Shown: positions 1-6,835 of the stretch, one piece after another
How positions within the stretch are numbered: position 1 is the stretch's first letter
Layout: each line of letters begins with the position of its first letter
NCBI GenBank assembly: GCA_902477765.1
Contig: CABSIM010000033.1
Span: 1 to 31,871 of the forward strand
Direction of reading: 5' to 3'
DNA from: an uncultured Clostridiaceae bacterium
GTDB lineage: Bacteria > Bacillota > Clostridia > Lachnospirales > Lachnospiraceae
Length of the DNA stretch: 31,871 nucleotides
Notes under the pieces: generated by a model
Databases searched by the model: none
Told to the model about the DNA's origin: nothing
Seen by the model: only the letters and a program-made list of their open reading frames with translations
Position numbers and translations under genes: made by a program

Positions 1-2
1 TT

Positions 3-155
3 ATGATGGCGGTTACAACACTGAGCCTTCCGTCCATGATTATGCTGCGCAAGGCAGTCAAGCCGAAGCTTCTGGCGGTGTTCATCGCCGTATGCACCAT
101 CGGGATCATTCTGGTGGGCTGTCTGTTCAATATGTTTCAGTTTCTATTTGTTTAG
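3..155 (+). CDS. Permease C-terminus (YraQ/ArsP-like), partial
   Basis: Only the last 50 residues are present; the gene runs in from the left edge and stops at 153-155. The fragment holds a hydrophobic segment (about residues 24-46) after a short basic loop, and the pattern 'LSLPSMIMLRK..KPKL' followed by a final membrane helix resembles the C-terminus of the YraQ/ArsP permease family (COG0701), whose members export organoarsenicals or other substrates. The next genes, a Cys-rich thioredoxin-like protein and an ArsC-type arsenate reductase, fit that reading: such permeases, redox proteins and ArsC commonly sit together. The ribosome binding site of the next gene overlaps this stop codon, so they are co-transcribed. 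The substrate cannot be set from this fragment. Confidence 0.7.
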   Translation: MMAVTTLSLPSMIMLRKAVKPKLLAVFIAVCTIGIILVGCLFNMFQFLFV

Positions 156-167
156 GAGGTATGAAAG

Positions 168-515
168 ATGAGCTTTTTCGGCAGAAACAGAAAAGAAGAA
201 ACCGCATCCTGCTGCTGCGGCAGCGGATGCAGCCCTGAAACCATGTCCCGCGCGGAAGAGGAAAAAACTTCCGGCGGCATCCGGGTTCTCGGCTCCGGGT
301 GTGCCAAATGTATTGCACTGGAAAAGGCGGTCCGGGAGGCACTGGAAGAGCTGGGCATGGACACGGATGTGGATCATGTAACGGATTTTGGCAGAATTGC
401 CGCTTATGGGGTCATGACCACCCCGGCACTGGTGGTAGACGGCAGGGTGGTGTCCTATGGGAAAGTCCTGAAAAAAGATGAGGCGAAAGCGCTGATTCAG
501 AAAGCCAGAGGGTGA
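168..515 (+). CDS. Small thioredoxin-fold protein with Cys-rich N-terminus
   Basis: This 115-residue protein has a thioredoxin-like fold from about residue 37. It carries a CAKC active site (C45, C48) and a cis-proline loop TTPALVV (P86), the pattern of the small 'redox-active disulfide protein 2' family. Before it lies a charged tail with a CCCGSGC cluster (C15-C17, C21), which may bind metal or arsenite. The start ATG at 168 is 7 nt after AGGAGGT (154-160); an ATG at 161 is in another frame. It lies between a permease and arsC, so a job in reducing ArsC or handling thiophilic metal is likely. The fold and CxxC are seen; the partner is inferred. Confidence 0.8.
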   Translation: MSFFGRNRKEETASCCCGSGCSPETMSRAEEEKTSGGIRVLGSGCAKCIALEKAVREALEELGMDTDVDHVTDFGRIAAYGVMTTPALVVDGRVVSYGKVLKKDEAKALIQKARG

Positions 516-518
516 TCC

Positions 519-983
519 ATGGGACAGAAACCGAAAGTGGCTTTTATATGTGTTCACAATTCCTGCCGGAGCCAGATGGCAGAGGCACTGGGGCGGCTGT
601 ACGCCGCAGATGTGTTTGACAGTTATTCGGCGGGGACAGAAACCAGGCCCGAGATCAACAGAGATGCGGTACGGCTGATGAAGCGGCTTTACGGTGTGGA
701 TATGGAACAGACCCAGCACAGCAAGCTGCTGTCTGACATTCCGGCAGCAGACATTGTGATCACAATGGGATGCAACGTGTCATGCCCGGCTCTGCCATGC
801 AGATACCGGGAAGACTGGGGCCTGGAAGATCCCACAGGCAAAAGGGATGAAGTCTTTCTGGAAGTGATCCGTACCATTGAGAAAAAGATGTTTGAACTGA
901 AAGAAAGGGTGGAAAATGGCAGCCTTGCCATGATCCGGGAACATCCCGGCGGCAATGGAAATGTAAATGTAAATGCAGGCTGA
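519..983 (+). CDS. arsC: Arsenate reductase ArsC, low-MW phosphatase type
   Basis: The 154-residue product has the low-molecular-weight tyrosine phosphatase fold used by thioredoxin-coupled arsenate reductases, which reduce As(V) to As(III) for export. The P-loop CVHNSCRS gives the nucleophile C11 and R17. The two resolving cysteines appear in GCNVSCP as C85 and C89, three residues apart rather than the six of staphylococcal ArsC (C82/C89), and a further C94 follows. The motif 'EDWGLEDPTGK' is typical of the family. The gene begins 3 nt after the stop of the thioredoxin-like gene, so the two are probably translationally coupled and may be redox partners. The alternative, a protein tyrosine phosphatase, is unlikely given the resolving cysteines. 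Confidence 0.9.
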   Translation: MGQKPKVAFICVHNSCRSQMAEALGRLYAADVFDSYSAGTETRPEINRDAVRLMKRLYGVDMEQTQHSKLLSDIPAADIVITMGCNVSCPALPCRYREDWGLEDPTGKRDEVFLEVIRTIEKKMFELKERVENGSLAMIREHPGGNGNVNVNAG

Positions 984-1012
984 TAAATAATCCCCAGAGG
1001 GGAAATAAATAA

Positions 1013-1049
1013 CAGTATGCTGGCAGCATGAGCCGGCATGCTGTTTTTT
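1013..1049 (+). terminator. Rho-independent terminator of the ars operon
   Basis: A 12-bp stem with two G-U pairs (1013-1024 with 1032-1043), a 7-nt loop and six T follow 29 nt after the arsC stop. Confidence 0.85.
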
Positions 1050-1178
1050 ATGATGCGGAATCCTTCGGGGCAGGATCCCTGCTGGAAAAAGATGCAGTTT
1101 TTTCAACAGGATCTGCTGCATTTTGTACAAAAGCGGATTGCAATTTTAGTAAAATATTTATGAAAATGAATTTTATAA

Positions 1179-1202
1179 AGTAAAAATATTAGTAAAAATA
1201 TT
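1179..1202 (+). repeat. Tandem 12-bp repeat over the alpha-galactosidase promoter
   Basis: AGTAAAAATATT occurs twice back to back (1179-1190, 1191-1202), the second copy entering the -35 box. A near copy, one A shorter, starts at 1148 inside a 13-bp palindrome ATTTTAGTAAAAT (1143-1155). The position suits an operator or an UP element; the cognate regulator is not in the window. Confidence 0.6.
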
Positions 1203-1229
1203 GACCGGGGTCCGGAACGGTGTTATCAT
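1201..1229 (+). promoter_or_regulatory. Sigma-A promoter of the alpha-galactosidase operon
   Basis: TTGACC (1201-1206), a 17-bp spacer and TATCAT (1224-1229) match the vegetative consensus closely. Transcription would start near 1236, leaving a leader of about 105 nt before the ATG at 1340 and ruling out the open-frame start at 1220. Confidence 0.8.
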
Positions 1230-1339
1230 ATGCACACATAAGATACAAAGAAAAAGAAAACGGAAAAACCGTCTTTATGATAATTTGCGGAAAAGGCGGA
1301 AGTACGGCAGAGATTGCGGAAAGGAAGGAGAGCGGGAAC

Positions 1340-3421
1340 ATGAGCATTGCGGTCAGCCGGATGGAGAATGTGTTTCTTCTGAATACCAGGTCCACCAGCT
1401 ATGCGTTCGGCATTGATGACCAGGGGCTGGTAAGACATCTGTACTGGGGAAAGCGGATCGATTCTGCGGAAGACTTTGAAATGCCGGTGCTGACGGAGGT
1501 ATCCACCAACGATCCGGTTTTTGAAATCACCAGAGAGGAATTTCCGGTATACGGAAGTCTCCGGTATAAAGAACATTGCCTGAAGGCATCTTTTGCTGAC
1601 GGAACAAGAGAAACCGTGTACGGATACTGCGGATATGAGACGGTACGGACGGAATCCTGTGAGGAGCTGACGATCCGCCTGAAAGACGTGCACTATGAGT
1701 TTGACATGGACCTTCATTACAGAGTCTATGAGGAAGCGGATCTGATGGAACGGAGTGTGACTGTCAGAAACCGGTCGGCGGAGGCCATTGAAATTGAAAA
1801 GCTGCACAGCGGGCAGTTTCATATTCCGTACGAAGGGCTGAATTTTTCAAATGTTCATGGACATTGGGGGGCGGAACAGCAGAGGTTTGTTCAGAAGGTC
1901 AGCTACGGAAAAATCGTCATTGAAAACCGCAGGGGAATTTCCACTCACAACCATAATCCCTATTTTATTCTGGACAGAAATGCCGCAGAGGACCGCGGCG
2001 ACGTGTATTTCGGTGCCCTGAGGATGAGCGGAAATTTCAGCGGCATAATTGAGCAGACGCAGTATGGGGAAACACTGGTGCAGATGGGGCTGAATTCCCA
2101 TGATTTTATGCTGAAACTGGAGCCGGGAGAGGAATTTGAGGCGCCGGCAGTGCTGTTCGGCTATTCGGCAGACGGTTTTGAAACCATGTCCCGCAATCTG
2201 CATCGTTTTGCATTAAAGCATATTCTCCGGAAGGGATACCGGCCGGTGCTTTACAATTCATGGGAGGCAACGGAATTCCGGGTGAACAGCCGGGAACAGA
2301 TGAAACTGGCCCGGAAGGCGAAGGAGATCGGAGCAGAACTTTTTGTTCTGGACGACGGCTGGTTCGGAGAAAGAAACGGGATTGATAACGGTCTTGGAGA
2401 CTGGTATGTCAATGAAAGAAAATTTCCCAACGGCCTGGACGAGCTGATTTCCGAAGTAAAATCCCTGGATATGATGTTCGGAATCTGGGTGGAACCTGAA
2501 ATGGTCAGTCCCGGGTCCCGGCTTTACCGGGAACATCCGGACTGGATTTATCATTACGAAACGAGAACCACAGATACGTCCAGGGAACAGTATGTGCTGA
2601 ACATGACCAGAAAAGAGGTCAGGGAGTTTGTATATGAAATGCTGGATGATCTCCTTACACGCCATGAGATTGATTATATCAAATGGGATGCCAACAGGCC
2701 CATTTCCCAGACCGGCCCGGAGAAAGACATCTGGCATAAACATATTCTGGCTGTTTACGGAATTGTGAAGGAGCTGAAGAAAAAACATCCGGATGTGCTG
2801 TTTGAGGCGTGTGCGTCCGGCGGCGGGCGGATCGATTACGGAATTCTGGGGATTTTTGATGATTTCTGGACCAGCGACAATACGGATGCGTATGACCGGC
2901 TGCATATACAGGATGCCTATTCTTTTCTCTATCCTGTCAAGGCCATGCGGGCGTGGGTGACCGACTGCCCCAATTTCCTTTCAGGAAGGGTGATTCCGAT
3001 GAAGTTCAGATTCCACAGCGCCATGATGGGGACGCTGGGGATCGGATGCAATATCCTGAACTTTACGGAAGAGGAAACTGCGCTTGCCAAAGAAATGATC
3101 CGGCGGTACAAGGAACTGCGTCCGATCATTCAGGAAGGGGATTTTTACCGTCTGGAAAACACATCCGCAGACCGGTATTTCCTGTATGAATATCTGAAGG
3201 ATGGAGAGGGGCTTGTTTTTGTCTTCCTTCCTCAGAGTGAGATCGGACACAGAGGAGTCTGCATCCGTCTCCGGGGACTGGAGGCCGCAGGTGTGTATAC
3301 TCTTCGGACGGAAGAGGGATCCATGACAAGGAGCGGCAGTTACCTGATGAACCACGGACTGGATCTGCGGCTGACCGGGGACTATGCAAGTACAATCATA
3401 GAGTTTTTCAGAGAAAAGTAA
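1340..3421 (+). CDS. Alpha-galactosidase, GH36 family
   Basis: This 693-residue enzyme hydrolyses terminal alpha-1,6-galactose from melibiose, raffinose and related sugars. It has the GH36 layout: N-terminal beta-supersandwich (about 1-290), central TIM barrel, and C-terminal beta domain. Barrel signatures are NSWEATEF (306-313), VLDDGWFG (336-343), KWDAN with the likely nucleophile D450, CASGGGRID (491-499) and WTSDNTD with the likely acid/base D513. No signal peptide is seen, so it acts in the cytoplasm on imported sugar, matching the symporter gene 46 nt downstream. The ATG at 1340 is chosen because GGAAGGAG lies 9 nt before it and the longer frame (from GTG 1220) starts upstream of the promoter -10. 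Family assignment is firm; substrate range is not. Confidence 0.93.
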   Translation: MSIAVSRMENVFLLNTRSTSYAFGIDDQGLVRHLYWGKRIDSAEDFEMPVLTEVSTNDPVFEITREEFPVYGSLRYKEHCLKASFADGTRETVYGYCGYETVRTESCEELTIRLKDVHYEFDMDLHYRVYEEADLMERSVTVRNRSAEAIEIEKLHSGQFHIPYEGLNFSNVHGHWGAEQQRFVQKVSYGKIVIENRRGISTHNHNPYFILDRNAAEDRGDVYFGALRMSGNFSGIIEQTQYGETLVQMGLNSHDFMLKLEPGEEFEAPAVLFGYSADGFETMSRNLHRFALKHILRKGYRPVLYNSWEATEFRVNSREQMKLARKAKEIGAELFVLDDGWFGERNGIDNGLGDWYVNERKFPNGLDELISEVKSLDMMFGIWVEPEMVSPGSRLYREHPDWIYHYETRTTDTSREQYVLNMTRKEVREFVYEMLDDLLTRHEIDYIKWDANRPISQTGPEKDIWHKHILAVYGIVKELKKKHPDVLFEACASGGGRIDYGILGIFDDFWTSDNTDAYDRLHIQDAYSFLYPVKAMRAWVTDCPNFLSGRVIPMKFRFHSAMMGTLGIGCNILNFTEEETALAKEMIRRYKELRPIIQEGDFYRLENTSADRYFLYEYLKDGEGLVFVFLPQSEIGHRGVCIRLRGLEAAGVYTLRTEEGSMTRSGSYLMNHGLDLRLTGDYASTIIEFFREK

Positions 3422-3434
3422 ACGTACAGATCTG

Positions 3435-3454
3435 CAGCCGGAAGAACGCGGCTG
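3435..3454 (+). other. Intercistronic hairpin before the symporter RBS
   Basis: CAGCCG (3435-3440) pairs with CGGCTG (3449-3454) around an 8-nt loop, ending directly at the AAAGGAG ribosome binding site of the symporter. There is no T-run, so it is more likely an mRNA processing or stability element than a terminator. Confidence 0.4.
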
Positions 3455-3467
3455 AAAGGAGAAGGCA

Positions 3468-4829
3468 ATGAAATTATCAAATTCAAGAAAGCTGGCATTT
3501 GGCGTCGGCGCACTGGGAAAAGACCTCTGTTATGCGGTCATATCATATTTCCTGATGATCTATTTCACGGATACGGTGGGACTTGCCCCGCTTTTTGTGG
3601 GAAACCTGTTTCTGGTGGCCAGAGTATGGGACGCGTTCAATGACCCGATGATGGGATTCGTGGTGGACAACACCAGAACGAGATGGGGAAAATTCCGTCC
3701 ATGGATCCTGGCGGGCACCCTGCTGAATGCGGTGGTTCTGGTTTTCCTGTTTAAACGGCCTGCGCTGGAGGGAACTGCCCTTTACGCATATTATTCTGTC
3801 ATGTATATCCTGTGGGGCATGACCTATACCATCATGGATATTCCTTACTGGTCCATGCTTCCCTCCCTTTCTTCCACGAAGGAAGAACGGGATTCCATGT
3901 CGGTGATTCCCCGTATCTTTGCCAGCACGGCCTGGCTTCTGATGGGGGCCTTTGCCCTGAAACTGGTGGACCGGTTCGGAGGAGGAGATACCGCGAAAGG
4001 ATATGAGTCCCTGGCAGTTCTGATTGCCGTGATTTTTGCTGCAACGACCATTGTCACCGTGGTTTTTGTAAGAGACCGGAGCAGTCTGGAAGCGGCTTCC
4101 GATAAGAAGGCGGAGAGAACGACCATCAGGGATGCCCTTCGCATTATGGGAGCCAACGACCAGCTGAAGGCATACATCGGCGTGGTGCTGGCATACAATC
4201 TTGTGGTGCAGCTGGCAGGCGGCGTTGCCATCTATTATTTCAAATATGCGGCAGGAAATGAAAATCTTTACTCCATTTTCACCACAGCCGCTTCCTTTGC
4301 GGAAATCGGCGCGCTGTTTGCATTTCCGGTCCTGTCCAGATTCCTGTCCAAGAAACAGGTATTTGCGGTCGCCAGCTTCAGCCCGGCCATCGGCCTGCTG
4401 GCTCTGATCATCACCGGTCTGGCAGTGCCCGCAAATATTCCCATTATCATTGTATGCGGAGTCTTATTCAAATTCGGTTCCGGTCTGACGCTGGGTGCCA
4501 CCACCGTCATGCTGGCAGATGTCATTGATTACGGGGAAGTAAAACTGGGAACCAGAAATGAAAGCATCATTGCCTCCTTCCAGACTCTTCTGGTCAAGAC
4601 CGCTTCCGCCGTAGCCGGATGGCTGATTGGCGTAGGCCTTACCGTGGTGGGTTTTGTGGCAAATGTGGAACAGACCCCGTCGGCTCTCATGGGCATGAGG
4701 ATTCTGATGGGCGTGATTCCGGCGGTGATTACGGTCCTTGCATTTGTCATTTATGTGAAAGGATACAAACTGGAAGGCGCATATCTGGAAGACATCATGA
4801 AACAGCTGAAGGAAAAAAAGGAAAACTGA
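3468..4829 (+). CDS. MelB-type GPH sugar:cation symporter
   Basis: A 453-residue, about 12-helix transporter of the glycoside-pentoside-hexuronide family. The N-terminal region matches E. coli MelB closely, including the acidic residues that bind the coupling cation and sugar at the same numbers: D19 in GKD, D55 and D59 in WDAFNDP, followed by the cytoplasmic signature VDNTRTRWGKFRP. It probably imports melibiose or another alpha-galactoside with Na+ or H+. It follows the GH36 gene by 46 nt with an AAAGGAG site and no intervening promoter, and a strong terminator lies downstream, so the two form a transport-and-cleave operon. The exact sugar and ion cannot be read from sequence. Confidence 0.9.
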   Translation: MKLSNSRKLAFGVGALGKDLCYAVISYFLMIYFTDTVGLAPLFVGNLFLVARVWDAFNDPMMGFVVDNTRTRWGKFRPWILAGTLLNAVVLVFLFKRPALEGTALYAYYSVMYILWGMTYTIMDIPYWSMLPSLSSTKEERDSMSVIPRIFASTAWLLMGAFALKLVDRFGGGDTAKGYESLAVLIAVIFAATTIVTVVFVRDRSSLEAASDKKAERTTIRDALRIMGANDQLKAYIGVVLAYNLVVQLAGGVAIYYFKYAAGNENLYSIFTTAASFAEIGALFAFPVLSRFLSKKQVFAVASFSPAIGLLALIITGLAVPANIPIIIVCGVLFKFGSGLTLGATTVMLADVIDYGEVKLGTRNESIIASFQTLLVKTASAVAGWLIGVGLTVVGFVANVEQTPSALMGMRILMGVIPAVITVLAFVIYVKGYKLEGAYLEDIMKQLKEKKEN

Positions 4830-4910
4830 CCGGTGCAGGGCTTAAGATCAAAGCGAAACTGACAGCCGGAAAACGGGCCTTATAAGAGAAAACAACCGGG
4901 AAATCCGGAA

Positions 4911-4959
4911 AAGACGTGAAACCATGCGGAGAAAGTCCGCCGGATTCACGTCTTTTTTT
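4911..4959 (+). terminator. Rho-independent terminator after the symporter
   Basis: AAGACGTGAA pairs with TTCACGTCTT around an inner GC-rich hairpin, followed by a run of seven T (4953-4959). Confidence 0.85.
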
Positions 4960-4988
4960 CATGTGCTGTCCGGGAGCGGGAAAGGATT

Positions 4989-5654
4989 TCAGAAGGAGAA
5001 CTCATCTTCCGGATGGAGAAGCCGGAACCGGTTCCCGGAGAAGGACAGAATCCCCTCTTTCTGCATTTTTCCCAGTTCCTTGGACAGGGCCGTCCGTTCC
5101 ACGTTCAGGTAGTCGGCCATCTGCTGGCGGCTGAAGGGAATGGTGATTTCCGTGCGCTGGCACCGGCGGGCTTCGGAAGACAGATAGCTCATGACCCTGG
5201 CCCGGATGCTCTTGGAAGAGATGCAGAACATGCGGGAGGACCAGGCCAGATTTTTCTCTGAGGACAGGCTCAGAAGATTGTAGAGGATCTTCACATACCA
5301 TCCCCGGTTCCGGTTATAGGGAGACAGCAGGGCCTTCAGGCTCACAAAGAGGACTCTGCAGTCCTCCGAAGCGATTACGTCCACCATCAGGGGAACACGG
5401 CAAAAGGCATATGTCTCGGCAAAAGACTGTCCGGGAGAAATGCCGTGCAGGATCATGCGGTTTCCCCAGATATCAATGTTTTCAATCAGGATCTTGCCTG
5501 AAAGCAGGATTCCCAGCTCGTCGGTTCTGCGGCCGGCATGCAGGATCACGGAATCTTTCTGGAATTCTGCTGTGCGGAAGGATCCGCAGGCAGCCATTTC
5601 TTCATATTCTCCGGATTCAATGCTTTTGAATACAGGATTTTCCATCGGAATCAT
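4989..5654 (-). CDS. Crp/Fnr family transcriptional regulator
   Basis: The 221-residue product has an N-terminal cyclic-nucleotide-binding-type beta roll (about 25-115), a dimer helix (about 118-150), and a C-terminal winged helix (about 165-215) with helix-turn-helix FSRQQMADYLNVERTALSKEL. No N-terminal FNR-type four-cysteine cluster is present; scattered cysteines are C23, C85, C99, C144 and C165. The frame opens at 5765, but the ATG at 5654 has GGGAG 5-9 nt upstream and the longer start would lie beyond the gene's own likely promoter. It is divergent from a ferredoxin-cupin operon, and a palindrome between them sits at the class II activator position for that operon. Redox or nitrosative sensing is plausible by neighbourhood but the ligand is unknown. 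Confidence 0.88.
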   Translation of the reverse strand: MIPMENPVFKSIESGEYEEMAACGSFRTAEFQKDSVILHAGRRTDELGILLSGKILIENIDIWGNRMILHGISPGQSFAETYAFCRVPLMVDVIASEDCRVLFVSLKALLSPYNRNRGWYVKILYNLLSLSSEKNLAWSSRMFCISSKSIRARVMSYLSSEARRCQRTEITIPFSRQQMADYLNVERTALSKELGKMQKEGILSFSGNRFRLLHPEDEFSF

Positions 5655-5676
5655 TTTTTCTCCCTTTCTTCTGAAA

Positions 5677-5692
5677 TGTGGTTTTAACCACA
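5677..5692. promoter_or_regulatory. Crp/Fnr-type operator palindrome
   Basis: TGTGGTTTTAACCACA is a perfect inverted repeat with 7-bp arms, in the 5-6-5 spacing of CRP sites (TGTGG-N6-CCACA). Its centre, 5684.5, is 41.5 bp upstream of the start predicted for the ferredoxin operon (about 5726), and it would lie at about +8 to +23 of the regulator's own transcript. Confidence 0.75.
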
Positions 5693-5706
5693 ACATTCTT
5701 TCGGAT

Positions 5707-5735
5707 ATTGTAGTATACTGAGCGCAGCAAAGCAA
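5707..5735 (-). promoter_or_regulatory. Candidate promoter of the Crp/Fnr gene
   Basis: On the minus strand TTGCTT (5735-5730), 17 bp, TACAAT (5712-5707). The start near 5700 puts the palindrome just inside the transcript, suiting autorepression. The -35 is weak. Confidence 0.4.
5714..5719 (+). promoter_or_regulatory. -10 box of the ferredoxin-cupin operon
   Basis: TATACT at 5714-5719 has no good -35 box; the Crp/Fnr palindrome occupies that place. This is the usual design of an activator-dependent class II promoter. Confidence 0.6.
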
Positions 5736-5748
5736 GGAGGAACATGCG

Positions 5749-6468
5749 ATGATAAGAAGAATCATTGAGATAGATCAGGAAAAATGCAACGGCTGCGGTG
5801 CCTGTGCTGCCGCCTGTCATGAAGGGGCCATCGGCATGGTGGACGGAAAGGCCAGACTTCTGCGGGATGATTACTGTGACGGACTTGGAGACTGCCTTCC
5901 CGCCTGCCCCACAGGCGCCATCACTTTTGTGGAGCGGGAAGCGGCAGCCTATGACGGGGAGGCAGTCCGGGCGAATCAGAAAAAGAACGTTCAGGAATCC
6001 TTTACCGGCTGCCCCGGAAGCCGGACCAGATTTCTGGAACGCAGACCGGGGTCGGCGCCGGAGAGCCGCCGTCCGGCGTCCGGGAAGTCTGCAGAGACAG
6101 GAGAATCCTGCCTGGCCCAGTGGCCCTGCCAGATCAGGCTGATGCCGGTCCGGGCTCCGTATCTGGACGGAGCGAAGCTGCTGATTGCGGCGGACTGTAC
6201 GGCATATGCCTATGCCAGGATGCATGAGGACTTCATGCGCGGCAGGGTTACGGTGATCGGATGCCCGAAGCTGGACAGCATCGATTACAGCGAGAAACTG
6301 ACAGAGATCATAAGACAGAACGAGATCCGGAGCGTGGAAATTGTGCGGATGGAAGTTCCGTGCTGCGGCGGACTGGAGCAGGCGGCCAGAAAGGCTCTGC
6401 AGGCCAGCGGAAAGTTTATCCCCTGGCAGGTGGTGACCATTTCCGCAGACGGCCGGATCCTGGAATAG
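5749..6468 (+). CDS. Ferredoxin-domain protein with CCGG C-terminal domain
   Basis: The 239-residue protein starts with a ferredoxin module: C13-x2-C16-x2-C19-x3-C23, then C43-x5-C49-x3-C53-P. The second half lacks the cysteine expected at 46 (Leu), so the second cluster may be [3Fe-4S] or use another ligand such as an Asp. Residues about 70-130 are an Arg/Ser/Pro-rich linker. The C-terminal domain (about 138-239) carries C150, GC172P and PC205C206GG, resembling cysteine-motif domains of redox proteins. GGAGG lies before the ATG at 5749. The upstream Crp/Fnr site and the following cupin suggest an inducible redox or stress function. I do not know a proven function for this architecture. Confidence 0.8.
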   Translation: MIRRIIEIDQEKCNGCGACAAACHEGAIGMVDGKARLLRDDYCDGLGDCLPACPTGAITFVEREAAAYDGEAVRANQKKNVQESFTGCPGSRTRFLERRPGSAPESRRPASGKSAETGESCLAQWPCQIRLMPVRAPYLDGAKLLIAADCTAYAYARMHEDFMRGRVTVIGCPKLDSIDYSEKLTEIIRQNEIRSVEIVRMEVPCCGGLEQAARKALQASGKFIPWQVVTISADGRILE

Positions 6469-6490
6469 AAACATATGGGAGGGATCAGAA

Positions 6491-6823
6491 ATGGGAGTAA
6501 AGATGAAGAATATCAGCCAGAAAGAGGTCCTGGTGCTGAAGGAGCAGATTTCATGCCAGGAAGGGCAGGTGGTAAGCAAAACCCTGGCTCAGAACAGCGC
6601 GGTGAGCGTAACGCTGTTTGCCTTTGCCGGAGGGGAGGAGATCAGCACCCATGAATCCGGGGGAGACGCCTTTGTCACCTGCCTGGAAGGAGTCGGGAAG
6701 ATCACCATTGACGGAACGGAGTATTTTCTCCGGGAAGGGGAATCCATCGTGATGCCCGCCGGGCATCCTCACGCAGTATACGGGGAAGAAGACTTTAAAA
6801 TGCTGCTGGTGGTGATTTTCTAA
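6491..6823 (+). CDS. Small cupin-domain protein
   Basis: This 110-residue protein is a single cupin barrel. Motif 1 is ISTHESGGDAFV (H54, E55) and motif 2 is MPAGHPHAV (H92, H94), giving three possible metal-ligand histidines, with the sequence GKITIDGTEYFLREGE between them typical of the Cupin_2 family. The ATG at 6491 follows GGGAGGG (6478-6484) by 6 nt. It starts 22 nt after the ferredoxin gene, in one operon under the Crp/Fnr-linked promoter. Such cupins may bind a metal or small effector; the ligand is unknown. Its stop and that of the convergent DUF1848 gene are 12 nt apart within a small hairpin (AAGAAT/ATTCTT). Confidence 0.85.
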   Translation: MGVKMKNISQKEVLVLKEQISCQEGQVVSKTLAQNSAVSVTLFAFAGGEEISTHESGGDAFVTCLEGVGKITIDGTEYFLREGESIVMPAGHPHAVYGEEDFKMLLVVIF

Positions 6824-6835
6824 AAGAATCCGTGG

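Noticed and set aside
1081..1126. Second hairpin after arsC (ATGCAG/CTGCAT)
   Set aside because: Only 6 bp with a long loop and a weak T-run; the terminator at 1013-1049 already explains the end of the operon.
5617..6579. 320-codon minus-strand frame across the ferredoxin gene
   Set aside because: It covers the promoter region and is antisense to a gene with ordered cysteine motifs; composition is not protein-like.
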